From Romeriopsis navalis LEGE 11480 (GTDB taxonomy: Bacteria; Cyanobacteriota; Cyanobacteriia; Leptolyngbyales; Leptolyngbyaceae): a stretch of DNA of 35,748 nt. Of this stretch, positions 13,683 through 22,152 are shown in pieces; positions within the stretch are counted from its first letter, which is position 1; each line of letters opens with the position of its first letter. Position numbers and translations under genes: made by a program. The notes under the pieces are model-generated. The model was not told the DNA's origin, made no database searches, and worked only from the letters and a program-made list of their open reading frames with translations. The DNA lies in assembly GCF_015207035.1 (NCBI RefSeq), contig NZ_JADEXQ010000064.1, positions 1 through 35,748 on the forward strand, in the 5' to 3' direction.

Positions 13683-15902
13683 TTAAGACTCGATCTGGCG
13701 TTGCTGGAATGTCTGCCACATGGTTTCATAGGCAGTTTCGACGGATTGAGCAAATTTTGCGGCATCCCAAAGTGGGGCCATCTGCTTCGATTGCCGGAGC
13801 TGCCAGGTAACTTGCTGCCGCAATTGTGCGTCCGTGCCAAGGCGCACACCCCACTCAACATATTCCGTATCCGTCCAAGCAATCCCCGCCTCGACTCCGA
13901 CATTTTTTAGCATCGTGTAACTATTGCGGGCCGCAAACTGCTCCCCCACCCGTGTGACGATCGGGCGCTCCATCCACAATGCTTCAAGTGTAGTCGTCGC
14001 CCCGTTGTAAGGGTAGGTATCTAAGATCACGTCAGCAATTGTCAAATTGGCTCGATGCATCGATTCATCCGCCACCAGTGGCAGAAAAATCAACCGTTGT
14101 TCACTAATTTCCAATTGGACCGCCAACTCAAGAAACGCCGTTTGCACCACTGCTTGATCCGCAATGCCTTTAATTAACAGGTAACTATTGGGCACTTGTT
14201 GGAGAATTTGGAGTTGGCGTTGCATCATGTCGGGATGCCGCTTATAGCCGCGTTGGGCCGTCATAAAGACAATCGCATCGTCCGGTATTCCGAGTTTGGC
14301 ACGGTGCAACGTGGGTACGCCGACTTCAAACCCCTCTACCGCAATATACGTCTGAGGTAAACGCACAATTTTTTCGGGGTAACTTCCCTGCGCGTTATCT
14401 GGCAGCACATAGGAATCAGCCATAAAATAATCAATTGCCGCTAAGCCACTGGCATCCCAGCCCAGCCAACTGACTTGAATCGGCGCTGGCTTCAATGCCA
14501 TTACTTCGCAGGTCACTTCGCAGGTCAAGCTATCGAGTTCAACCAGAATATCCACGTTATCTTGATGAATTTGTGCAGCGATTTGCAACGCATCGAATGG
14601 ACAAAGTGAAACATGTTCGCTTAATTGCAAATATTGCTGCTGCACTGAGTCAGGAGTCGCCTGGGGATTCACAATATAAATATAGAGTTCAATCTGATCG
14701 GCATGATGATTTTTCAACAACCACCGCGCTAACCAACCGACCGAATGCTGATAAAAATAGCGACAGACATAGCCGACCTTCAACGGCTGGGAGACCTCTG
14801 GTATCGGGCGGTTCTGATGTGCCAACTGATAGCGGTCATAAACAGATTGGTGGGCGGCTTGGAATGCTCGTTCACACAATTGCACCACCTGATTTTGCAG
14901 CGCCCGATTCGGTTGCGGCAAATCTTCTACATAGGGTAAACAAACCGTACTCACCAGCAAGCGATAAGCATCGGTCCGATCCAAGGTTAACTGCGATAGA
15001 TTTGTAACCAAGCATTGTCGATAGTCTTGTAACAACTGCTGAAATGAGGCGTCACGCTGACCACTGGCAAGCAAGCTACACAACAACGCATTCATCGCCA
15101 CAATTTGCGCCATCGGTGAGGTGGCGATCGCGACAGCCTGCTGTGATGCCTGAATACTGGCTGGATAATCATATTCCTGCTGAGCAAAGCTAGAATAGGC
15201 TAATAAAGACTCAAAATGTTGGGGCGATCGCTGCAATCCAATCTGCAGTAAATCCTGAGCCAAGGCCGAATAGCGCTGAATATGGCCAATTCGCTGACTG
15301 TGCACCAAGATTAGATCGGCAATCGCTTCCGCATCTTGAATATGCGGCACCAAAGCCGCGGTCAATTCAGCCGTAATCGGATGGGGAAAGGCAACCGACA
15401 AATAGCGTTCAAGCGCACATAATAACAACGCCTGATCGGCAATCACGCTGTGCTGCACAACCTCCACAATCGACCAATCAAACAGCATCTCGATCGTCAA
15501 GGTTTGATGTTCGACCGCCAAAATAATTAAGTGCAGCAAGTTCTCGGCGTCACCGGAATGCAGCTCGCGCAAACATTGCCGAATTTGCCAGACAGCCGAT
15601 TGGTGTCCCCACGCAATATGATTGGACACCGCCTGCTGTAACACTTGCTGTAATTCGGCCAACCACAAGGCTTCATCATCGGCTTCAGCCAAGACCATTA
15701 ACCAATTGGTCTGAGCCTCTTCTGGCTGTTGATTCAACAACAAGGCCAAACCATAATGCCAATAGAGACTCCGCTCATCGGGATAATGCGAAATCGCCGC
15801 TTCATAGGTCCGAATGACCGCTGGATAATCATCAAACCGGGAGAATTGATCGGCTAAATTATGCCAATCCTGTAAATCAGCGGGAACAGCAGCATCGGTC
15901 AT
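13683..15902 (-). CDS. TPR-containing GT41 glycosyltransferase (OGT/SPINDLY-like), paralogue B
   Basis: A 739-residue protein. The N-terminal ~350 residues are TPR-like helical repeats (for example YPAVIRTYEAAISHYPDERS). The GT41 catalytic region begins near residue 372 with KVGYVCRYFYQHSVGWL, whose His matches the active-site His of OGT. It continues with PIQVSWLGWDASG, then AQRGYKRHPD (the Lys that contacts the nucleotide diphosphate in OGT), DVILDTYPYNGATTTLEALW and RLGTD. GT41 enzymes transfer GlcNAc, fucose or glucose from nucleotide sugars to Ser/Thr or Asn of proteins; donor and target here are unknown. The start is ATG at 15902, only 4 nt after the stop of paralogue A, so the two are probably co-transcribed and translationally coupled. 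It arose by tandem duplication. Confidence 0.9.
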   Translation of the reverse strand: MTDAAVPADLQDWHNLADQFSRFDDYPAVIRTYEAAISHYPDERSLYWHYGLALLLNQQPEEAQTNWLMVLAEADDEALWLAELQQVLQQAVSNHIAWGHQSAVWQIRQCLRELHSGDAENLLHLIILAVEHQTLTIEMLFDWSIVEVVQHSVIADQALLLCALERYLSVAFPHPITAELTAALVPHIQDAEAIADLILVHSQRIGHIQRYSALAQDLLQIGLQRSPQHFESLLAYSSFAQQEYDYPASIQASQQAVAIATSPMAQIVAMNALLCSLLASGQRDASFQQLLQDYRQCLVTNLSQLTLDRTDAYRLLVSTVCLPYVEDLPQPNRALQNQVVQLCERAFQAAHQSVYDRYQLAHQNRPIPEVSQPLKVGYVCRYFYQHSVGWLARWLLKNHHADQIELYIYIVNPQATPDSVQQQYLQLSEHVSLCPFDALQIAAQIHQDNVDILVELDSLTCEVTCEVMALKPAPIQVSWLGWDASGLAAIDYFMADSYVLPDNAQGSYPEKIVRLPQTYIAVEGFEVGVPTLHRAKLGIPDDAIVFMTAQRGYKRHPDMMQRQLQILQQVPNSYLLIKGIADQAVVQTAFLELAVQLEISEQRLIFLPLVADESMHRANLTIADVILDTYPYNGATTTLEALWMERPIVTRVGEQFAARNSYTMLKNVGVEAGIAWTDTEYVEWGVRLGTDAQLRQQVTWQLRQSKQMAPLWDAAKFAQSVETAYETMWQTFQQRQIES

Positions 15903-15906
15903 AGCT

Positions 15907-18123
15907 TCACTTCACATCCTCCACGGCAACGGTCGGCTGCGCTAAAAAAGCATCCCACATGGCGGTATAAGCCTGCTCTATTTCACGGGTAAACGCAGCG
16001 GTATTCCACAATGGGGCCGAGCGCTTCGACTGGCGCAATTGCCAAGCGACCTGCTGCCGCAAAGTCAGGTCCGTCCCGAGTCGCACACCCCATTCAATAT
16101 ACTCGGTCTCACTAAAAGCCAGTCCCGCTTCCACACCCACATTTTTGAGCATTGTATAACTGTTGCGCGCCACAAACTGATTGCCAACATAAGTGACTAA
16201 TGGGCGTTCCATCCACAGGGCTTCCAAGGTCGTCGTTGCGCCATTGTAGGGATAGGTATCGAGAATCACGTCGGCGATCGTCATATTCGCCCGATGGACC
16301 GCCTCGGACGGGGCATCGGGCAAAAAGCGCAAACGCTCCGGCTCAACCCCAACATCACGGGCAATCTGGGTAAAAAAGTCTTGAATTGCGCCTTGATCCG
16401 CAAAACCTTTAATCAGGAAGTAGCTGTTCGGCACCTGACGGATAATTTCCATCTGCAACCGGACGGTATCGGCATGGCGCTTATAACCGCGCTGCGCACT
16501 TAAATATACGATCGCATCATCCGGAATATCGAGTTGCGGCCGACTGAGCGTCGGCACACCCACTTCAAACCCATCCACTGCCAAGTAACTCTGGGACATT
16601 TGCCACAACTTTTCGGTGTAATGGGATTGGGCGTCTTCCGTCATCACATACCGATCGGTAATGTAATAGTCGATCGCCGGTAATCCCGAAGCATCCCAAC
16701 CCAACCAAGTCACCTGAACCGGGGCCGGTTTGAGCGAGAGAATTTCACAACTCGTATCGAGGGTAATACTATCAAGATCAATCAGTATATCAATCTCATC
16801 TTGGAAAATTTGTTCCGCCATAACCGTGGGACTTTCACCCAAACCCAGCGATCGGACTTGATCAAATTGGCCGGTATACCAGCCTTGCAGCTCATCGTTC
16901 GTCCGCGGATTAATAAAATAACCATAGAAATCGAAGCGTTGCCGATCATGATGCTGAATTAACCAACGCGCTAACCAGCCCACCGAATGGCGGCGCATAC
17001 AGTGCGACAAGTAACCAATGCGGAGGGGCCGATCCAATGATTTACGGGTTTGATGTCCGGCTTGATAGCGGGCAAACACGGCTTGATGCTGCTGCCGAAA
17101 TGTCGCTTGACAGCGGGCGAGAATCGCATTCTGAATTGCGCGTTGACGTTTAAAGTCATCCCGCAGGTAGGCTAAGTAGTAATTACAAGAAATTAACCGC
17201 ATTGCATCGATCGGGCGCACTTCCACATCCGACTGGGCAATTTCCAGTAGCAATGCTTCCTGCTGATGGAACACGGCGATCGCTTCATCCCAGTACCCCC
17301 CGGCACCCAGCAAACCACGCAGCAGTAAATGATTCGAAAAAGCCTGATCCGGTGGATGCGTCGTCAGGGCCACCCGCTGCTGCGCGACTTCAATCCCGCG
17401 ATCGTGCATCTGGGCATTTTGGTAAAACGACGCAAGGTGCGCTAACGCTTCTGTATTGCCGGGATCCCAAGTGAGGTAGAGTTCCGTTAATTCGATCGCC
17501 GCGAGGACTTGTTGCTCCGCGTAAGCCAACCGAATGGCACGGGGAATAACGATCGGCATTAGCTGGGCCGGTTGCCCTATATACCCACCACAAGCAGCCA
17601 ACACCGCAAATACATTGTCTGTCGGCACTAGATGTTCCAGGATCGCCCGCACTGCCGTTGAAACTAAGGCTTGATCAGCCACTTTTTCCGGTTGTGCTTG
17701 CAGAATCGCCGCTAGATCCCAGTCAACTAAATCGTCTTCGCACAATTGCTGTAGCTGTGCGGACAGTGGCAATAACCGCAATAAATTATCGAGTTGCTCG
17801 GGCAAGAGTTCACGCAAATGCTGACGCACCAACCATGCTGACTCTAGGGTTGCGGATTGCTGGCTCAAATCCTGGGCCGACAGATCCAACACCTGTGCTA
17901 GCTCCATGGCAGCAGCTTCCGGCAACTCGGCTTCCATCAAAGCCGCCATCCATGTCGTTTGGGCTTCCGCCTCTTGCTGATTTAATAACTGGGATAAGCC
18001 CAAATACCAATAGTTAGTTAAATTCGTCGGGTCTGCCTCGATCGCCTCGGTATAATCATCGATCGCCTGTGGTACAGCCATTTCCGCCGGTGACTGATAA
18101 TGCGATCGCACGTCGTTTACCAT
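15907..18123 (-). CDS. TPR-containing GT41 glycosyltransferase (OGT/SPINDLY-like), paralogue A
   Basis: With the ATG at 18123 the protein has 738 residues, almost the same as its neighbour (739). The frame stays open to 18192, but the longer start would begin translation upstream of a rho-independent terminator (18157-18188) and add a hydrophobic stretch absent from the paralogue; GGGGA precedes 18123 by about 10 nt. TPR-like repeats fill residues 1-345. The GT41 region starts near residue 365 (RIGYLSHCMRRHSVGWL) and has PVQVTWLGWDASG, AQRGYKRHAD, DVILDTYPYNGATTTLEALW and RLGTD. The C-terminal catalytic lobe is very close to paralogue B, while the TPR parts differ greatly. It lies directly downstream of the pilin gene on the same strand. 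Confidence 0.9.
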   Translation of the reverse strand: MVNDVRSHYQSPAEMAVPQAIDDYTEAIEADPTNLTNYWYLGLSQLLNQQEAEAQTTWMAALMEAELPEAAAMELAQVLDLSAQDLSQQSATLESAWLVRQHLRELLPEQLDNLLRLLPLSAQLQQLCEDDLVDWDLAAILQAQPEKVADQALVSTAVRAILEHLVPTDNVFAVLAACGGYIGQPAQLMPIVIPRAIRLAYAEQQVLAAIELTELYLTWDPGNTEALAHLASFYQNAQMHDRGIEVAQQRVALTTHPPDQAFSNHLLLRGLLGAGGYWDEAIAVFHQQEALLLEIAQSDVEVRPIDAMRLISCNYYLAYLRDDFKRQRAIQNAILARCQATFRQQHQAVFARYQAGHQTRKSLDRPLRIGYLSHCMRRHSVGWLARWLIQHHDRQRFDFYGYFINPRTNDELQGWYTGQFDQVRSLGLGESPTVMAEQIFQDEIDILIDLDSITLDTSCEILSLKPAPVQVTWLGWDASGLPAIDYYITDRYVMTEDAQSHYTEKLWQMSQSYLAVDGFEVGVPTLSRPQLDIPDDAIVYLSAQRGYKRHADTVRLQMEIIRQVPNSYFLIKGFADQGAIQDFFTQIARDVGVEPERLRFLPDAPSEAVHRANMTIADVILDTYPYNGATTTLEALWMERPLVTYVGNQFVARNSYTMLKNVGVEAGLAFSETEYIEWGVRLGTDLTLRQQVAWQLRQSKRSAPLWNTAAFTREIEQAYTAMWDAFLAQPTVAVEDVK

Positions 18124-18156
18124 AGCCAGACCATCCCCGTAAACCAACCAATAAAC

Positions 18157-18188
18157 AAAAAAATAGTGGGTGAACGAATTCACCCACT
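18157..18188 (-). terminator. Rho-independent terminator downstream of the pilin gene
   Basis: Read on the minus strand, AGTGGGTGAA-TTCG-TTCACCCACT forms a perfect 10-bp stem with a UUCG loop, followed by TA and seven Ts. It is the strongest terminator in the window. It separates the pilin transcript from the two glycosyltransferase genes, whose expression would need read-through or a promoter within 18124-18156. Confidence 0.85.
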
Positions 18189-18245
18189 TCACTATAGCGA
18201 CGATTTACGCAATCCGATCGCGATAGAATCAGCCTAACGCCTCAA

Positions 18246-18791
18246 TTAGAGAGCGGAAGTACCAGCAGTACACGTTGGTGGCGCGCCTTCAGTTGAGGAT
18301 GCAGTCGGTGCAGTAGCAGCAGCAGCACCAGGAGAATTAGACTCGCATACGACACCAAAAGTAGTTGCTTCGCTAGTCTCAGTCACTTTATTCAATTGCA
18401 CCATGCCAGTGTAAGACTTGAGTGCCGGAGCCTTAGAAACGCCGTTCACAACAACGTTCTCGTTAGTTGCGCCATCATTACTGATGGTCATTGTGTTGTA
18501 GCTGTAGTTAGTCGTCTCAGACGCAATGGGAGAACCCAAGCTAACGATGTTGCTGGCAAAACCATTCTTCTCGAGGAAGTAAGCCTGCTGAGAGCGGACC
18601 AATGTACCAACGTATTGCTTGGACTCAGACTGCTTCGCTTTGTTCGACTGGTTCAAGAAGGAAGGCAAAGCGATTGCTGCCAAAATACCGATGATGATGA
18701 TTACAACCAGTAGCTCAATCAGGGTAAAACCTTCGCCCTTCTTACGCTGAGCCATGTAACCGAGAAACTTCATTTTAAGATCAGATTTCAT
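18246..18791 (-). CDS. pilA: Type IV pilin (PilA-like major/minor prepilin)
   Basis: A 181-residue prepilin. It has a basic leader ending KKGEG, prepilin peptidase cleavage predicted after Gly21, then the mature start FTLIELLVVIIIIGILAAIA with the conserved Glu at mature position 5. After the N-terminal helix comes the cyanobacterial pattern LPSFLNQSNKAKQSESKQYV...RSQQAYFLEKNGFAS, typical of PilA in this phylum. The C-terminal region holds two cysteines (149 and 174) that could form the D-region disulfide. Between and after them is a low-complexity Ser/Thr/Ala/Pro/Gly segment, a plausible O-glycosylation site. The start is supported by AAGGAG 10 nt before the ATG. It functions in pili for motility, adhesion or DNA uptake, assembled at the inner membrane. 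Neighbours are a methyltransferase upstream and two GT41 genes downstream. Confidence 0.93.
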   Translation of the reverse strand: MKSDLKMKFLGYMAQRKKGEGFTLIELLVVIIIIGILAAIALPSFLNQSNKAKQSESKQYVGTLVRSQQAYFLEKNGFASNIVSLGSPIASETTNYSYNTMTISNDGATNENVVVNGVSKAPALKSYTGMVQLNKVTETSEATTFGVVCESNSPGAAAATAPTASSTEGAPPTCTAGTSAL

Positions 18792-19004
18792 TGAGACGTA
18801 TCTCCTTAAGGTGCAGATTTGTTGGACTTCAAACTCCTGAATCTAACTTGCCCATTCTGAACATTTTTCATATCACCCAATCTCAAGTTTTTTTCTAAAA
18901 GGCCCTATATTGCCCGATCAAAAACGGCTGCAATTCTTTGCAGGAAAGAGTTTCAGGAAAATCAAAAAACATCGCGATTGTATGCAAATTTATTGACCGC
19001 ACCG
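18792..19004 (-). promoter_or_regulatory. Pilin upstream region, AT-rich, with possible promoter elements
   Basis: This 213-nt gap precedes the pilin gene on the minus strand. AAGGAG lies at its gene-proximal end. Farther up, TTGCAG and TATAGG are separated by 18 nt (within 18906-18935), and a second TTGAGA lies closer to the gene. None is a strong match, so the promoter assignment is tentative. The long A/T-rich leader fits an independently and highly transcribed pilin. Confidence 0.3.
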
Positions 19005-20330
19005 CTATTTTGAGCACTCCAACATGACATACCCCATATTTTCTAGCTGAGTCAGAATTTGCTTGAGGGGCAAAAATGCAAGTTCTGGTGTGACCGGCTC
19101 CATCGTGACGGGATTAATCGGCTGCAAATGCATCCGACGATTCAGCAAATCTTGGAAAGAGCGCGCTCCATCAAGCAATGGCAATAAACACCCGGTCATC
19201 ACACTATCAATGAAGATTGAGGTCGGGAAAGCGGTTGTGGTGCGGAGATAACCCTCGGTGTTAAACATCGTGGAATTGCTCACGCAAGCCAAGAAATCTT
19301 GTTTGAATTGTGCGGAGAGCAACTGGGGATGAAAATGCACAGTTGCGCCATACCAATCGGTGTCAGACCAGTCCTCAATTGGGGTATAAACATTTGACTG
19401 ACCCGGATGTCCACTCCAAACGTCTAAGAGTCGATGCAATACATTCATCGATTCATAGAGCGCCAATTGATCTTCGATCGACAGTTCGGCCAAACGCATT
19501 ACGACTTCTAACGGGAGTTCTTCCACATTGTTGAATAAATCGGCGAGGTTCCAACTCCACCAATCAACCATATTCACAAATTCGAGGTCAGCCGATTTGA
19601 GCGCGGCAAAGAATTGGTGGATCGACCAGCTTTTGTCGTTTTGCAGTAAATGGTTCGCGAGGACGAGTTCATCACGGCTAAAGTACTCCTTATTCCAGGT
19701 CTGCAATAGCGTCACACCGTCAATCAAGTTACCCATCACTTGGCGCACCAACTCAATCTCTGACGCTTCCGGTGGCCCTTGCATACAGCCCAGCATGCGG
19801 AAAAACTCTTGGGACACACGGTGCAGACGCCGCCCCGTCTCACTATGGAAATTCGCCCGAATAATCCCCTCCGGCTTGAGCACAGACCGCATATTCTGCA
19901 ACGCTTTGATCGGATCAGGCACGAGATATAAGACATCATCGCAATTGATATAGTCAAACTGCATATCCAATTGCGCCAACTGCTCAACCGGAATCGCATG
20001 GAATTCGACATTATCGATCTTGTGGTAGGCCAAACGCTGGCGCGCCATCACCACTGAATCTTCAGAAATATCAATCCCGACAATCTTCGCACCAGGATTG
20101 GCGATCGCCAGCTCCAGCGATTTAAACCCAGTGCCACAGCCCGCATCCAGAATGACCCGCCCCACCGGACTAATCACGCGCTGATTGCGACGATAATACG
20201 CCGTTGTCAAATTATGGATATAGAGGCTATTCGGCTTATCGGGGTACAGCTCTAAGGGGACATTGGGATAGGGCGCTTTATTAAAATGCTGTCGTAGCTG
20301 CTCTAGCGTATCGACGGTTAAATTAGCCAT
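19005..20330 (-). CDS. Class I SAM-dependent methyltransferase with C-terminal extension
   Basis: With the ATG at 20330 the protein has 441 residues. This start is chosen because GAGGAG lies 7 nt upstream; the longer frame from a TTG at 20345 would overlap that site. Motif I is VILDAGCGTGFKSLELA, followed by an acidic end of strand 2 (IVGIDISEDSV), INCDDVLYLVPDP (motif IV-like) and LKPEGIIRANFHS. These define a Rossmann SAM-binding domain (residues ~1-165). The remaining ~270 residues are unusual: a mostly helical region (SRDELVLANHLLQND, EELPLEVVMRLAEL), then a short C-terminal part (LLDGARSFQDLLNRRMHL) resembling a winged-helix or PqqD-like fold. The substrate is unknown; placement upstream of pilin and GT41 genes suggests surface or glycan modification, which is inference only. 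Confidence 0.85.
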   Translation of the reverse strand: MANLTVDTLEQLRQHFNKAPYPNVPLELYPDKPNSLYIHNLTTAYYRRNQRVISPVGRVILDAGCGTGFKSLELAIANPGAKIVGIDISEDSVVMARQRLAYHKIDNVEFHAIPVEQLAQLDMQFDYINCDDVLYLVPDPIKALQNMRSVLKPEGIIRANFHSETGRRLHRVSQEFFRMLGCMQGPPEASEIELVRQVMGNLIDGVTLLQTWNKEYFSRDELVLANHLLQNDKSWSIHQFFAALKSADLEFVNMVDWWSWNLADLFNNVEELPLEVVMRLAELSIEDQLALYESMNVLHRLLDVWSGHPGQSNVYTPIEDWSDTDWYGATVHFHPQLLSAQFKQDFLACVSNSTMFNTEGYLRTTTAFPTSIFIDSVMTGCLLPLLDGARSFQDLLNRRMHLQPINPVTMEPVTPELAFLPLKQILTQLENMGYVMLECSK

Positions 20331-20661
20331 GATCTCTCTCCTCAACTGCGGATCAAACTACCGAGTAGAATTACGTCTAGTTCAGCTCACTCAGCAACAC
20401 ATGCTGTCGATCACAGCCCGACTGAGTCAGTTCACCTAGTTAAATATGCCCAACTCTGCCGAAAGTGGTCAGTTTTTTTAGGCGTAAGTCAGGATTAATT
20501 CGTAGAAGTTCCGTAGAAATACAGTCAAGTCACGTTTGCAAATTGGCGTTGAACCAGACCGAGGACGATCGCATAGCGCAAAATTGCCCTCGGCCAAGTC
20601 GGGCCAATGTGGCTTAGTATATTAAAGTTAAGCGTAGTCATTCCGAGTTTGTCTTGTCCCC
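20331..20661. promoter_or_regulatory. Divergent intergenic region, methyltransferase / thioredoxin reductase
   Basis: No gene seen in this gap of about 330 nt, which must hold two divergent promoters. Visible elements are an 11-bp palindrome ACTGAGTCAGT (20421-20431), a direct repeat of CGTAGAA at 20501 and 20512 (11 nt apart, one helical turn), and an AT-rich TATATTAAAGT (20618-20628) that could be a -10 for the rightward gene, though no good -35 is placed with it. A T-run at 20473-20479 follows no clear stem. Confidence 0.35.
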
Positions 20662-22059
20662 ATGACACATCCAGCCGTGGAAAGTCCAGCCGTCGAAAAT
20701 TTAGTGGTAATTGGTTCCGGACCAGCCGGGTATACCGCCGCAATTTACGCCGCCAGGGCCAATCTCAAACCCTTAGTGTTTGAAGGCTTTCAAGCAGGTG
20801 GCATTCCGGGGGGCCAACTCATGACCACCACTGAAGTTGAAAATTTTCCCGGCTTTCCGGAAGGCGTTACTGGCCCCGAACTGATGCAACGGATGAAAGC
20901 CCAAGCCGATCGTTGGGGGGCCGAATTAGTCACCGAAGATGTGGCCGCCGTTGACCTCTCCGTACGACCATTTGTGGTCACGGCCAGCAGTCGCACGGTC
21001 AAGACCCACAGCATTATTATTGCCACCGGGGCCACGGCCAAGCGCCTCGGTTTACCCAGCGAAGCAGAATATTGGAACCACGGCATTTCAGCCTGTGCGA
21101 TTTGCGACGGCGCCGTACCGATTTTTAATTCCGTGCCTCTAGCGATTATTGGAGCCGGTGATACTGCGGCCGAAGAGGCACTCTTCCTAACCAAATACGG
21201 CAGTGAAGTTCATATGCTCGTGCGCCGCGACCAAATGCGGGCCAGTAAAGCCATGCAAGATCGGGTGCTGAATCATCCCAAAATCACCATCCACTGGAAT
21301 ACCCAAGCAGTCGATGTATTCGGTGAAGCCGGATTTATGACGGGGCTGCGGGTGCGACATACCGAGACCGGGGAAGAGTCCAATCTGACCGCGAAGGGAT
21401 TGTTTTACGCGATCGGTCACAAGCCCAATACCGATATTTTCAAGGGCCAAATTGCCCTAGATGATACCGGCTATGTCAAAGTCCAGCCGGGTAGCGTCGA
21501 AACCAATATCGAAGGAGTCTACGCGGCGGGCGATGTTCAGGATCATGAGTATCGTCAGGCAATCACGGCGGCGGGCACGGGCTGCGCAGCGGCGCTCTTA
21601 GCAGAGCGCTGGTTATCGATGAACGACCTGACGCAAGAATTTAAATTAGCCGCCAAGCCACTCAAACCGGAATCAGAGAAATCGGCCCCCCCGACCGTCA
21701 CTGCCCCCTTTGACATCAACCAAACTCATCACGTTGGGGGCTTGGCCTTGCGGAAGCTCTATCACGAAAGCGATCGCGTGATTATGGTGAAGTATGCCTC
21801 GCCCACGTGCGGTCCCTGTCACACACTCAAGCCGATTCTGGGCAAGGTTGTTGACGAATTTCACGACCAGATTCACTATGTTGAGATCGATATTACTGAG
21901 GATCCTGAGATTGCCGAATCGGCTGGGGTAACGGGCACACCAACCGTGCAATTCTTCAAAGAAAAAGCCCTCGCCGGTGAAATGAAGGGCGTCAAACAAA
22001 AAAGTCAGTACAGTGAAGCGCTCGCGGCGCATTTAGTGGCAGAGTCGGTCAGCTCATAA
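20662..22059 (+). CDS. trxB: NADPH-dependent thioredoxin reductase fused to thioredoxin (NTRC type)
   Basis: A 465-residue fusion. The N-terminal reductase (~1-320) has the FAD motif [17 protein letters not shown], the redox pair CAIC (Cys145/Cys148), the NADPH-binding motif [11 protein letters not shown] and the second FAD motif [10 protein letters not shown]. After a Pro/Glu-rich linker (~320-350), the C-terminal thioredoxin domain carries [12 protein letters not shown] (Cys383/Cys386) and the cis-Pro loop GTPTVQFF. In cyanobacteria and plastids this fused enzyme (NTRC) uses NADPH to reduce 2-Cys peroxiredoxin and target disulfides without ferredoxin. The fusion is complete and all four catalytic cysteines are present. 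The ATG at 20662 fits the family N-terminus although the Shine-Dalgarno sequence is weak. It may be co-transcribed with the ABC permease 93 nt downstream, but no functional link is evident. Confidence 0.95.
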   Translation: MTHPAVESPAVENLVVIGSGPAGYTAAIYAARANLKPLVFEGFQAGGIPGGQLMTTTEVENFPGFPEGVTGPELMQRMKAQADRWGAELVTEDVAAVDLSVRPFVVTASSRTVKTHSIIIATGATAKRLGLPSEAEYWNHGISACAICDGAVPIFNSVPLAIIGAGDTAAEEALFLTKYGSEVHMLVRRDQMRASKAMQDRVLNHPKITIHWNTQAVDVFGEAGFMTGLRVRHTETGEESNLTAKGLFYAIGHKPNTDIFKGQIALDDTGYVKVQPGSVETNIEGVYAAGDVQDHEYRQAITAAGTGCAAALLAERWLSMNDLTQEFKLAAKPLKPESEKSAPPTVTAPFDINQTHHVGGLALRKLYHESDRVIMVKYASPTCGPCHTLKPILGKVVDEFHDQIHYVEIDITEDPEIAESAGVTGTPTVQFFKEKALAGEMKGVKQKSQYSEALAAHLVAESVSS

Positions 22060-22152
22060 CACGCTTCCCCAGACCGCGGCATTGATGCAGCGCACCAGGG
22101 ACGGTATTCTGAGGGCTGGATCACCGTTTCCTGCTGTTCTAGCTTGTAAATT

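Noticed and set aside
20331-20345. TTG start that would lengthen the methyltransferase by five residues
   Set aside because: It overlaps the GAGGAG ribosome-binding site that serves the ATG at 20330.
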